Shown here in pieces: positions 6,891 through 15,498 of a stretch of 64,000 bases of DNA. Both the position numbers and the translations under genes were made by a program. Positions within the stretch are counted from its first letter, which is position 1; each line of letters starts with the position of its first letter. The stretch lies in NCBI RefSeq assembly GCF_019351405.1, contig NZ_JAHWZX010000001.1, positions 310,001 to 374,000 of the forward strand, given 5' to 3'. The notes under the pieces were generated by a model. It was not told where the DNA came from. It ran no database searches and worked only from the letters and a program-made list of their open reading frames with translations. Origin of the DNA: Stakelama flava (GTDB lineage Bacteria > Pseudomonadota > Alphaproteobacteria > Sphingomonadales > Sphingomonadaceae).

Positions 6891-9605
6891 TCAGAACTTC
6901 GCGCTCAGGCCCAGCGAATATATCCGCCCGCGATCATAGCGGTTGAAATACACCCGGCCGTTTTCGCCGAAATCCTGATATTCCTTGTAATCGGTGTGGA
7001 GAAGGTTGCGCCCCTCCAGCTTCAGTTCGAACGCAGTGCCCGCAACCGTGAAGCCCTGACGCGCGACCAGATCGAGCTGAACGCCAGGATATTCATAGGT
7101 GTCGGGCAACGTGTCCGAACCGTTATATTGCGCCCCGCGCGCGGTGATCCGTTTGCTGGCGTAATTGGCGAGCAGCGTAATCTGCGACAGGCTTTCGGTG
7201 TCCTCGACGCCGATCTGCACATTGACGATATGATCCGACTGACCGGTTAGCGGCGCGCCGTCGACATACAGCGTGTTCGCCGGGATCATTTGCGTCGCTG
7301 AACCCGCCAGCGGATAGGGCACATCCTCATCACCCACCTTCAGCTTCGATTGGGTATAGGTGTAGTTGGCGATGATGAAGGCGCGCCGGGTCCCGAAACC
7401 GCTTCCCACCCAGTCGAGCGGGAAATATTTCGTCGCCTCCACCTCAGCACCATACAGTTCGGCCGCCGGGGCATAGGAAAAGCCGGTCAGAACCGGATTG
7501 TCCTGCGAAGTGAAGAAGGACACCGTCTCGATCGGATTGTCGAGATGCTTGTAAAAACCTGCAATACTCAGGCTTTGCTGATCGGCGAAATACCATTCGA
7601 AGCGCGCCTCGGCATTTTTCAGCACCGTATCGGTAAGATAGGGATTGCCGATAAAGCTGCGGGTCGAATCGAAATCCTGATAGAATTGGGGGGCGAGTTC
7701 ACGAAACTGCGGCCGGGCGATCGTCTTCGACCCCGCGATGCGCACCTGCATGTCAGGCGCGAAGTTCCAGGTGATCGTCGCCGCCGGCAGCCAGTGGTCA
7801 AGGTCCAGCTTGGTCCCGACGAAAACATCGTCGCCGGTATTCACCGACTCCGTCGCGTCTTCATAGCGCACGCCGATCGTCGCGCGCAGGCCATCGGCAA
7901 GTTCCGATTCGATCTGTCCGTATCCGGCATGGATGGTCAGTCCACCACGATAACGCGCCGCCCCCTGGCTGGCCGATGTGTTGATCAACGTGACGCATCC
8001 GTCGGCGGGCACATCGCATGAATCGTACAGCACCGTATCCGAAAGCAGCTGGTCGGGGCGCAGATAGCTGTACGGTGTGGGCAGCGATCCGCCATTGGCA
8101 TAGCGATATTCGAAGCTGAACCGGGTCGAATCCCGATCCGTGTCCGAATAATAATACCCGGCGGAAAGCGTGGTGGGCCGCGCCATGGGCAGCTTGTACG
8201 AAAGGTCCGCCTGCCCGCTCCACAAATCCTCGTTCAGATCGCTGAAATTGACCGTGGCATAACTGAACGCCGTCTGGTTCAGCGCATTGACGTACACCCC
8301 ATTGTCGGGGTCGTATTTATACTGGAACTCGCGCTCATACGGCGCCTTGCGCTTGGTATTGGCATAGGCGCCGCGCAGGTCGATCCCCAGGTTGCCGATC
8401 TTGAATTCGCCGGTCGCTTGGCTTTCGAACAACTGCCGTTCATACCAGTTGCTATTCTGCTGAACGATCGGATCGCCGCTGGAATTGGTATAGTTGGTCG
8501 CGGTCGCCAGACGCCCCTGTTTCAGCGTGTCGTGGATATAGACATTGGTCCAGCGGATGCGCTGTTCGCCAAATTCCGCGCCCAGGCCCAGCAGGCCGTT
8601 GGCGACGATCCGGTTATCGGTGATGACCGCGTCGAAATCGTTACGCTTCTGTCCGTTCGGTGTGGTCGTATCCTGCTGAGTCGTCTCGCGCGTGCGGAAC
8701 GTATTGGAGAAATTGCCCGCCGCGATCACGCCCAGCCGGCCGGTGCCGATATCGGTGGAGGTGCCGAAACTCAGATCAGCGCCCAGATTGGCGGGCAGAT
8801 GGTAATTGGCCTGAAGGACCGTCGTCTTCCGATTATCCATCTGCGCGATCTGATCGGTGGTGACATAGGCCGAGCTGCCATTGCCAAGCCCGATGTCGCG
8901 GATGAAGGAAGGCACATCGCGGGTGCCGTCGTCGAACCCGTTCCAGTCATGACCGCCGCCATCATAAACATAGCCCAGTTCGCTGGTGCTTTCGGTATCC
9001 GCCGCGATCGAACCGCCTATTTTGAGGAAGGTCTTGTCGGGGATGGCGCGCGTCGTCAGATTGATGACGCCGCCGCCGAATTCACCCGGATAGTTGACCG
9101 AATAGCTTTTCTGAACCAGCGCGCTGCCGACGATTTCGGTTGGAAAGATGTCGAGCGGCACCGTCCGGCGAAGCGGTTCGGGGCTGGGAAGCGGCGAACC
9201 GTTGAGCATGGCGAGCGAATAGCGATCGCCAAGGCCCCGCACGAAGACAAACCCGGAATTGACCACGGAAAGGCCCGTGACCCGGCCGAGCGCCCCGGCG
9301 ATGTCGCCCTCGCCCGTGCGGGCGATATCCTCGCTCGAAAGTACCGAGAGAACCTGCGGCGTCGCGCGAACCTGATTGGGAATATTCTGGCCGACGACGA
9401 CGATATCCCCGGCCGATTGCGGATCATATCCGGGCGTTGACACTTCCACATCCTGATCGTCTGGCTGACGGTCCTGTGGCGGGGCGGCGGTGGCGGGGGC
9501 GCTCTGGGCACCCGAAGCGCTGCCCCCGGTCTGGGCGAGCGCCGCCGGGGCGACGAGTTGTGTCGTGAACAGCAACATCGTGCCGAATGCTAGTGGCTTG
9601 GTCAT
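6891..9605 (-). CDS. TonB-dependent outer-membrane receptor
   Basis: A 904-residue receptor for energised uptake of an unknown ligand. It has a signal peptide (MTKPLAFGTMLLFTTQ to ALAQ), a Gln/Pro-rich linker, a plug domain (DIVVVGQNIPNQVRATPQVL, VTGLSVVNSGFVFVRGLGDR) and a 22-strand-type barrel ending YSLGLSAKF with terminal Phe for Bam recognition. The RGLGDRYS/LNGSPLPSPEP region resembles the subgroup often found next to beta-helix lipoproteins. It lies 95 bases downstream of such a gene on the same strand, so the two are probably co-transcribed. The ligand cannot be read from the sequence. Confidence 0.93.
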   Translation of the reverse strand: MTKPLAFGTMLLFTTQLVAPAALAQTGGSASGAQSAPATAAPPQDRQPDDQDVEVSTPGYDPQSAGDIVVVGQNIPNQVRATPQVLSVLSSEDIARTGEGDIAGALGRVTGLSVVNSGFVFVRGLGDRYSLAMLNGSPLPSPEPLRRTVPLDIFPTEIVGSALVQKSYSVNYPGEFGGGVINLTTRAIPDKTFLKIGGSIAADTESTSELGYVYDGGGHDWNGFDDGTRDVPSFIRDIGLGNGSSAYVTTDQIAQMDNRKTTVLQANYHLPANLGADLSFGTSTDIGTGRLGVIAAGNFSNTFRTRETTQQDTTTPNGQKRNDFDAVITDNRIVANGLLGLGAEFGEQRIRWTNVYIHDTLKQGRLATATNYTNSSGDPIVQQNSNWYERQLFESQATGEFKIGNLGIDLRGAYANTKRKAPYEREFQYKYDPDNGVYVNALNQTAFSYATVNFSDLNEDLWSGQADLSYKLPMARPTTLSAGYYYSDTDRDSTRFSFEYRYANGGSLPTPYSYLRPDQLLSDTVLYDSCDVPADGCVTLINTSASQGAARYRGGLTIHAGYGQIESELADGLRATIGVRYEDATESVNTGDDVFVGTKLDLDHWLPAATITWNFAPDMQVRIAGSKTIARPQFRELAPQFYQDFDSTRSFIGNPYLTDTVLKNAEARFEWYFADQQSLSIAGFYKHLDNPIETVSFFTSQDNPVLTGFSYAPAAELYGAEVEATKYFPLDWVGSGFGTRRAFIIANYTYTQSKLKVGDEDVPYPLAGSATQMIPANTLYVDGAPLTGQSDHIVNVQIGVEDTESLSQITLLANYASKRITARGAQYNGSDTLPDTYEYPGVQLDLVARQGFTVAGTAFELKLEGRNLLHTDYKEYQDFGENGRVYFNRYDRGRIYSLGLSAKF

Positions 9606-9700
9606 GGCAGGAATCCCGCTCGAATTAGCGAATGTCGAGGCGCCGGGACGGCGGATTTTCCGCAACATCCCGGCGCCGGTTCCATCGAACGCCGTCGGCC

Positions 9701-11323
9701 TTAACGGCCGGAACAGGCGAAATAGACGGACGTGAACATCGGCGGGCCAAGGTCCTGAAGCGCGCTGTCGGCGGGGCGCACCGTGCTGCGATCCGACTGG
9801 CTCTTCTCACGCGCGATCATGTTCAGGCACGGCACGTCGGTATCGACTACCATGTTGTAGAAATGATAGTCCGCGCCGCCGCGAATGCGCAGCGCTGCCG
9901 GCGATGGCGAGGTGTGGATGACGGTAACGTTCGCAACTTGGCCATATTGGCGGGGCAACAGGTCTTCATTGCCGTTCGAATCGATCTCGAAGGCGAAGCT
10001 GTCGTCGGTCGACCCGCCAACCTTCTGCGCGATCACCACATATTGGATCATGCCGCGCCAGCCATTGTCGGTGTCCAGACTGTCGTCATCCGCGCCGATC
10101 AGCGCGAGATGCTTCAGATTGACGGTGCCGCCAAAGAATTCGATGCCGTCATCCGACGAATTGAACGTCTGAAGATGGTCGATCGTCGTACCCGAACCGA
10201 CACCGCCCAGCGTCAGGCTTTGCAATTCGTTGCCCGGTGCGATCGCGATACCCGAATAGTTGATCTGGACATATTCGATCTCACCGCTCGAATCGGCGGC
10301 GTCGGGACCGCCGTAATTATGCGGAGAGGCGAATCCTTCGATCGCATTTTCGCAGGTCGTGCTCGACCCCGCCGCATTGTTCGGGCCGGTGCCCGACGCG
10401 CAAACCGCCGTCGGTGCCTGACCCAGCAGGATCACGCCGCCCCACTGCCCCTGCGATCCTTCGCTGACGCCGCCGGTGGTAATGCTCTGACCCGATGTGA
10501 AGATGATCGGATTGTCGGCGGTGCCCACCGCGTGGATCTGCGAACCGCGATTGACCAGCAGCGCGTCGTTATTGGCATTATCCGAATCCGACGCGATCAC
10601 CACGCCCGGCTGGATCGTCAGATTGCCGACGGTGCCGCCGCCATTGCCGGTGGTGCCCATATCGGTGCCGACCTGTACCAACCCGCTCAGCCGATAGATG
10701 ACGCCAGCGACATAGGGCAGCGTGTAGGTGCCGTTGATCTGGCTGGGCAGCGTACAGATACGGAAATCGTTGATGACGCCCGCATCGGTCGTGCCGCTGG
10801 CGCACGCGCTGGCGGCAGGCGTGGTGGCGGGCTTTTCCATCGGAAGGTCGGTGCACGCGCGATCGCTGCCGAAGTTCGCAGCGCTGGAATTACAGGTCCA
10901 GCCCGAAAAGGACGTATCGCCCTGACCGTTGAGCGCACCGATATATTGCGCCCGGTCGAAAAACGCATCGACGCCCGACATATCGGTAGCGGTCAGTGTC
11001 GCGGCGGCGTTGGCGGCGAGCAAGCCGCTCAGCGGGCTGGTGCCGTCGGCAACGACATTGTCGCCCGACTCGGCGATTTGCAGCTGTTCTTCCGGGGTGA
11101 TGGTGATGCCGCTATCGCCTTCGCCATCGTTCGACGCGAAATCTTCCGCGGTGAAGCTGGCGCCCGGCGTGGGAGTCGGTGTCGGCGCGGGAGCGGGCGT
11201 GGGATTCACTACTACGGTGCCAGCACCGGGCGATGCGACGCTGTCCGCGCCGTCACACCCCGAAAGCGCCGCCGCCGAACACCCTGCCAGCAGCATCAAA
11301 CCGATACGATGAATCCGTGCCAT
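9701..11323 (-). CDS. Beta-helix-like surface/periplasmic lipoprotein partner of TonB receptor
   Basis: A 540-residue lipoprotein beginning MARIHRIGLMLLAGCSAAAL; a lipobox cysteine follows LAG or ALSG. A Pro/Thr linker (PTPAPAPTPTPTPG) is followed by a Gly/Asn/Asp-rich repetitive region with turns such as GTVGNLTIQPGVVIASDSDN, GGTVNLKHLALIGADDDSLD and SSDDGIEFFGG, suggesting a right-handed beta-helix. Several Cys pairs fit an oxidising compartment. An aagggg ribosome site supports 11323. It is the promoter-proximal gene of a pair with the TonB receptor and probably captures its ligand; this role is inferred. Confidence 0.8.
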   Translation of the reverse strand: MARIHRIGLMLLAGCSAAALSGCDGADSVASPGAGTVVVNPTPAPAPTPTPTPGASFTAEDFASNDGEGDSGITITPEEQLQIAESGDNVVADGTSPLSGLLAANAAATLTATDMSGVDAFFDRAQYIGALNGQGDTSFSGWTCNSSAANFGSDRACTDLPMEKPATTPAASACASGTTDAGVINDFRICTLPSQINGTYTLPYVAGVIYRLSGLVQVGTDMGTTGNGGGTVGNLTIQPGVVIASDSDNANNDALLVNRGSQIHAVGTADNPIIFTSGQSITTGGVSEGSQGQWGGVILLGQAPTAVCASGTGPNNAAGSSTTCENAIEGFASPHNYGGPDAADSSGEIEYVQINYSGIAIAPGNELQSLTLGGVGSGTTIDHLQTFNSSDDGIEFFGGTVNLKHLALIGADDDSLDTDNGWRGMIQYVVIAQKVGGSTDDSFAFEIDSNGNEDLLPRQYGQVANVTVIHTSPSPAALRIRGGADYHFYNMVVDTDVPCLNMIAREKSQSDRSTVRPADSALQDLGPPMFTSVYFACSGR

Positions 11324-11658
11324 AAAACCGTTCCCCTTATTTGCACCGCTCCGCCGACGTGAAATGCAGGGTGCGGGACCCGATTCGGCGAAGCGCTGCG
11401 ATTGCAGGGCCGTGGCTAGGGACGTCCGATGACAGGACGATGCGGTTTTGGAGACGCTTTTGTTACGCTTGCGTGGCGTGACTATGACACCCCGCGCGCG
11501 ATACCCCGGCACGGGTAAAAAGAATGCGAGCCAAAGCCGCACAAATCCTGTATGGCCGCACGCGAAGCCAGTGATGCGACCTTTGGGCAGGGCTGTCCCT
11601 GCCACGCATCGGCATATCCCGCCCGCCGCCATCGCGGCTTGGCCAATTCGAAAGCATC
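11324..11658. promoter_or_regulatory. Divergent intergenic region, lipoprotein/helicase
   Basis: 335 bases without a gene. It must hold both promoters for the divergent lipoprotein-TonB receptor pair and the DEAD-box helicase. Two TGTCAT half-sites occur on the minus strand (around 11434 and 11485), but neither has a proper second half, so no regulator is assigned. No terminator or repeat is seen. Confidence 0.4.
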
Positions 11659-13404
11659 ATGACCTTTACCACCCTACCGCCCGTTTTCGGCGATGCCCTT
11701 GCCGAGCGCGGCTATGCCGAACCGACCGCCGTACAGGCCGCCGTCCTTGCCCCCGAAGCGCAGGGGCGCGACCTGATCGTTTCCGCCCAGACCGGATCGG
11801 GAAAGACGGTCGCTTTCGGGCTGGCCCTGTCGGACGACCTTGTTCGCGAACTTGACGGACTTACCGACAGACCGCTCGCGCTCGTCATCGCGCCGACGCG
11901 CGAATTGGCGCTTCAGGTGAGCCGCGAACTGGCTTGGCTCTACGCCAGAACGGGCGCGCGCATCGCCACCTGCGTCGGCGGGATGGATGCGTCGAAGGAG
12001 CGGCGCACGCTTCGCGGCGGCGCGCATATCGTGGTCGGCACGCCGGGGCGGCTTCGCGATCATCTTGAACGCGGCGCGCTCGACCTTTCGGCGCTGGGCG
12101 CGGTGGTGCTCGACGAAGCGGACGAAATGCTCGATATGGGCTTTCGCGAGGATCTGGAAGAGATACTCGACGCCACGCCCGATCAGCGACGGACGCTGCT
12201 GTTTTCAGCGACGATGCCCAAATCGATCGTCGCGCTCGCAAAACGATATCAGCGCGACGCGCTGCGCATCTCGACCGCTGGCGACGATCGCGGCCATGGC
12301 GACATCGCGTTTCAGGCGGTTACCGTTTCGCCGTCTGAAATCGACGCGGCCGCGATCAACCTGCTTCGCTTTCACGAAGCGGAAACCGCAATCCTGTTCT
12401 GCGCCACGCGCGACAATGTCCGTCGGCTGCACGCCACGCTGCTCGAACGCGGTTTCGCCGCCGTCGCGCTTTCGGGCGAACATTCGCAGTCGGAGCGCAA
12501 TCAGGCGCTTCAGGCGCTTCGCGATCGCAGAGCGCGGGTGTGCGTCGCGACCGACGTGGCGGCGCGCGGTATCGACCTGCCCAGCCTCAGTCTGGTCGTC
12601 CATGTCGAAATCCCGCGCGATGCCGAAACGCTTCAGCACCGCTCGGGCCGGACGGGGCGCGCCGGGAAGAAGGGCACGGCGGTACTGATCGTGCCGTATC
12701 CGCGCCGCAGACGCGTCGAATCAATGCTGCGCGGTGCGAAGATACAGGCCGACTGGATCGACGCGCCTACGCCCGAAACGATCCGCGCGCAGGATCGCGA
12801 GCGGCTGCTTGCCGACCTGCTTCAACCCGCTGAATATGATGAGGAGGACCGCGCACTCGCGCAGCGCCTGATCGCCGAACGCTCGCCAGAGGACATCGCC
12901 GCCGCTTTGGTCCGTGCGCACCGCGCCGCCATGCCGCAGCCCGAAGAACTGATCGCGAACACACCCGAAGCGCGTCGCGCGGCGCAGCAGGAGCGTCACC
13001 GGCCGGGTTTCGAAGATGTCGTCTGGTTCCGCCTCGACATAGGACGACGCCAGAATGCCGATCCGCGCTGGCTGCTTCCACTGCTATGCCGCCGTGGCCA
13101 TATCACCCGCAACGAAGTGGGCGCGATCCGCATCGGCGCGAACGAAACCCATTTTCAGGTGCCGAGCGCCATTGGCGGCAAGTTCAGCGCGGCAATCGCG
13201 CGCACGGCGAGCGACGAAGGCGACGAAGCGAGCGTTCATATCGAACCGTCCGAAGGCCCACGCGATGCCCCGCGCGGCAACCGCACCGGCGGACCGCGCA
13301 AAGGCCGCGCCAACGCACCCGGCGCAGGTCGCCCGGCAGGTGCGAAACGCCGTCCGCATCCAACCGGCAAAAAGCCCAAACGCCGCAAGGACCACCCGTC
13401 ATAA
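11659..13404 (+). CDS. DEAD-box ATP-dependent RNA helicase (DeaD/CsdA-like)
   Basis: A 581-residue RNA-unwinding enzyme. Motifs in order: Q-motif region (YAEPTAVQ), Walker A SAQTGSGKT, PTRELA, TPGRL, DEAD box in LDEADEMLDMGF, SAT, and in domain 2 the ATDVAARGIDLP and HRSGRTGRAG motifs. A DbpA-type RNA-binding domain follows (GAIRIGANETHFQVP), then a basic Gly/Arg/Lys-rich tail of about 60 residues, as in CsdA-like proteins of ribosome assembly and cold adaptation. Single gene with its own promoter region. Confidence 0.93.
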   Translation: MTFTTLPPVFGDALAERGYAEPTAVQAAVLAPEAQGRDLIVSAQTGSGKTVAFGLALSDDLVRELDGLTDRPLALVIAPTRELALQVSRELAWLYARTGARIATCVGGMDASKERRTLRGGAHIVVGTPGRLRDHLERGALDLSALGAVVLDEADEMLDMGFREDLEEILDATPDQRRTLLFSATMPKSIVALAKRYQRDALRISTAGDDRGHGDIAFQAVTVSPSEIDAAAINLLRFHEAETAILFCATRDNVRRLHATLLERGFAAVALSGEHSQSERNQALQALRDRRARVCVATDVAARGIDLPSLSLVVHVEIPRDAETLQHRSGRTGRAGKKGTAVLIVPYPRRRRVESMLRGAKIQADWIDAPTPETIRAQDRERLLADLLQPAEYDEEDRALAQRLIAERSPEDIAAALVRAHRAAMPQPEELIANTPEARRAAQQERHRPGFEDVVWFRLDIGRRQNADPRWLLPLLCRRGHITRNEVGAIRIGANETHFQVPSAIGGKFSAAIARTASDEGDEASVHIEPSEGPRDAPRGNRTGGPRKGRANAPGAGRPAGAKRRPHPTGKKPKRRKDHPS

Positions 13405-13501
13405 GCGCCTCAGGCGTGGCTGCACCAAAGAATACGCCACCCAACAAGTCGCCTTAGCGGTTTCTGGAGTACCGAACCCCCGCTATTGGGACGATATTTT
13501 C

Positions 13502-14521
13502 CTACCGATATCCGGGGGACGCATAGCCGACGCCCACTGATGCTTCCGGACAGAAATCACCCCCTGGTGGTGTGCCTTCCCGGAACTTGGCCGGCCCCCC
13601 CGCACCGTCGCTCAGACGAGGGTACAGATCGGGATACCACACAAATGGACTTATGTTGTCGCTCGAATACACCCCCCGGCCGGCTTCATAGCCTGGGGCG
13701 TAACAAGTCACTCGATCGCGAACCGTTCGATCCGGGCCAGGAGCAATCCACACATCCCTGACCGTGATCGGATGAGACGTATTGTTCCATTGGTCAATGC
13801 TGTCTGAAAACCAGTATGCCGAACCATAGCCGCTATTAGGCGCGGCATTTTCAAGGCAATGCGCATTCGATTCTACGATAATAATTTCACCTGTTATCGC
13901 TGCCTGCGCTGACAGGAACATACCCTGATAGTTGGTCGTGAACGTCGTACGATGTGAATACAGACTGCGGATGGGCTGACCCAGTTGCAGAAAGTCTGGA
14001 TGAAGACCCGCATTATCCCCCCGAAGCCCATCTCCCCAGCAATTCTGGATGTAAATGTCAGGATTGGTGCCCGATCCGCCCCCCGCTGAAAAACAGTCCG
14101 AAGGTTGCCGAATCAAATTTACGGCGATTCCTTCAAAATAAGCGCTGCCGCTCAAACCATACCATTGATGCGCACGCGATCCGCCGCTGGGATTATAGTC
14201 AACCCTACCCCCGATCTGGCGTACGTTTCGACCCGTTGTAAGGTTAAAACCACCAACGCGTGGTGATTCACTTGGAATGAAATTAATATCTGTGTTCGTT
14301 GATGCGCCCGATGGGTCACCTTGATATCCCGTTCCAAGATTGACGACGATCGGATTGGAAAGCGCTGGTGGCGCGAACAAAAGACGCTCGGCGTATCGAT
14401 GCCCGCTAACCGGTTGCAACAAGTCCGCATTTTCAAGAGCATTGATAAACTGCGCTTTTGTTGCAGCGTATCCCAGATCGTCAAGTGCCGATACGACTTG
14501 CGCTTCTGTCGGTGTAGGCAT
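13502..14521 (-). CDS. Orphan beta-helix-like protein in lower-GC insertion by tRNA-Val
   Basis: A 339-residue protein of unknown function. The first 40 residues look helical (QVVSALDDLGYAATKAQF), ending LLQPVSG. The rest is rich in Gly, Asn, Ser and aromatics with short strands, e.g. NPDIYIQNCWGDGLRGDNAG then HPDFLQLG, and looks like a beta-helix or beta-sandwich. No signal peptide is seen. A gaaggatcc ribosome site precedes the ATG. The gene has clearly lower GC and different codon use from its neighbours, and it lies 3' of tRNA-Val on the same strand. It resembles the gene at 54934-56109 in N-terminal pattern and an H-x-D-x-(L/I)-Q motif. It may be a phage-like or polysaccharide-related cargo gene; that is inference. 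Confidence 0.6.
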   Translation of the reverse strand: MPTPTEAQVVSALDDLGYAATKAQFINALENADLLQPVSGHRYAERLLFAPPALSNPIVVNLGTGYQGDPSGASTNTDINFIPSESPRVGGFNLTTGRNVRQIGGRVDYNPSGGSRAHQWYGLSGSAYFEGIAVNLIRQPSDCFSAGGGSGTNPDIYIQNCWGDGLRGDNAGLHPDFLQLGQPIRSLYSHRTTFTTNYQGMFLSAQAAITGEIIIVESNAHCLENAAPNSGYGSAYWFSDSIDQWNNTSHPITVRDVWIAPGPDRTVRDRVTCYAPGYEAGRGVYSSDNISPFVWYPDLYPRLSDGAGGPAKFREGTPPGGDFCPEASVGVGYASPGYR

Positions 14522-14921
14522 GGATTCGGATCCTTCTTTAGCGAGGCAAGCAATCGTGAAATTGCCAATCCAAACTACACAAATGCAAACTATCCTTAAA
14601 GCTGGCCAACCTCGGACATATCTCTTTTATCGTCCATTTGGTTCTTCGACTGACCAAAGGTTTGCCACTGCATCACAACGCCACTGTAAAATACAGCGTC
14701 GTGGAATAAGGTCGTAAAAACTTCATGGAGCATCGCTTGCCAAGCCAACCGAAGTCAATGCGATCGGCGAATTTCGAAGCGTCGAGCGGGCATCCAACGA
14801 GATTCTTCGGGACATGGAGGAATTGGTGCCAGATACTTTGCACCGGTCCGGCACCGGAGCCGGACTCCCCAACATCCAACCCGCGGAGGTGAAAATGTCA
14901 GGGTAGACCGGCCTTAGAAGG
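14522..14921. other. Gene-poor lower-GC stretch between orphan gene and tRNA-Val
   Basis: 400 bases of AT-richer DNA with no convincing complete gene. On the plus strand 14718-14906 stays open after a TAA and reads plausibly as the C-terminal end of a protein (NEILRDMEELVPDTLHRSG, then stop TAG), but there is no start codon or ribosome site, so it may be the remnant of a gene lost on integration. The sequence ggccttagaag (14910-14920), just outside the tRNA 3' end, recurs at 54852. Confidence 0.4.
14718..14906 (+). pseudogene. Possible truncated 3' gene remnant
   Basis: An open stretch of 62 codons with protein-like composition, e.g. EVNAIGEFRSVERASNEILR, ending at TAG 14904-14906, 16 bases before the tRNA-Val 3' end. 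It has no ATG/GTG/TTG start in a sensible position and is preceded in frame by TAA (14715-14717). It may be the tail of a mobile-element gene. The opposite strand is also open here (14673-14879), so the reading is tentative. Confidence 0.25.
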
Positions 14922-14996
14922 TGGTGGGCGCGGCTGGGATTGAACCAGCGACCCCTGCGGTGTGAACACAGTGCTCTACCACTGAGCTACGCGCCC
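14922..14996 (-). tRNA. tRNA-Val (CAC anticodon)
   Basis: Minus-strand cloverleaf with acceptor GGGCGCG/CGCGCCC, discriminator A, encoded CCA, D-arm GCTCAGTGGTAGAGC, anticodon arm CTGTG-TTCACAC-CGCAG (anticodon CAC) and T-arm with GGTTCAATCC. It lies just downstream of hupB, an order common in alphaproteobacteria, and marks the edge of a lower-GC insertion. Confidence 0.95.
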
Positions 14997-15070
14997 ATGC
15001 CCTGTTCAACAGGGCGGGTGGGGAGCCTCTAGGGAAGCCCCCGCCGCTTGTCCAGTCCTTTACAGACCGA

Positions 15071-15343
15071 TCAGTTGACCGAGTCTTTCAGGCCCTTGCC
15101 GGCCTTGAACTTGGGCTGAGTCGAGGCCTTGATCGTCATCGGCTCGCCGGTGCGCGGATTGCGGCCCGTCGATGCCTTGCGATTGCTGACCGAAAACGTG
15201 CCGAACCCGACCAGGCGAACTTCGTCACCCTTTTTCAGGGCACCGGTGATCGAATCGAAAACCGCTTCAACGGCCTTGCTGGCATCGCCCTTGCTCAGAC
15301 CCGACTGGTCGGCAACCTGCCCGATGAGTTCCTGCTTGTTCAT
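15071..15343 (-). CDS. hupB: HU-family DNA-binding protein
   Basis: A 90-residue nucleoid protein that bends and compacts DNA as a dimer. It begins MNKQELIGQVADQSGLSKGD and carries the beta-arm signature VGFGTFSVSNRKASTGRNP with the intercalating Pro in RNPRTGEP. The length is exactly that of the family. An aggggttcgacgaat leader gives the ribosome site. It follows lon on the same strand, as in many alphaproteobacteria. Confidence 0.96.
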   Translation of the reverse strand: MNKQELIGQVADQSGLSKGDASKAVEAVFDSITGALKKGDEVRLVGFGTFSVSNRKASTGRNPRTGEPMTIKASTQPKFKAGKGLKDSVN

Positions 15344-15498
15344 ATTCGTCGAACCCCTGTTTGTTCCGGTTTGAAAAATAATCACTAGCCGCCGTGCCGT
15401 CGACGGCGCGTGACTGAATGACCAGTAAGGCGGTTCATATCCCTGCTGTCAAAAGGAAAATGACGTTTTTCCGCGAGAAACCACGAAAAAACCCGCGC

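Noticed and set aside
11430-11492. TGTCAT motifs upstream of the lipoprotein gene as a Pho box.
   Set aside because: Each lacks a proper second half-site at the right spacing, so PhoB control cannot be supported.
13405-13501. Search for a duplicated tRNA-Val 3' end (attachment site) at the far edge of the first insertion.
   Set aside because: Only a short ccgaacccccg match to generic tRNA T-arm sequence was seen; too short to call an att site.
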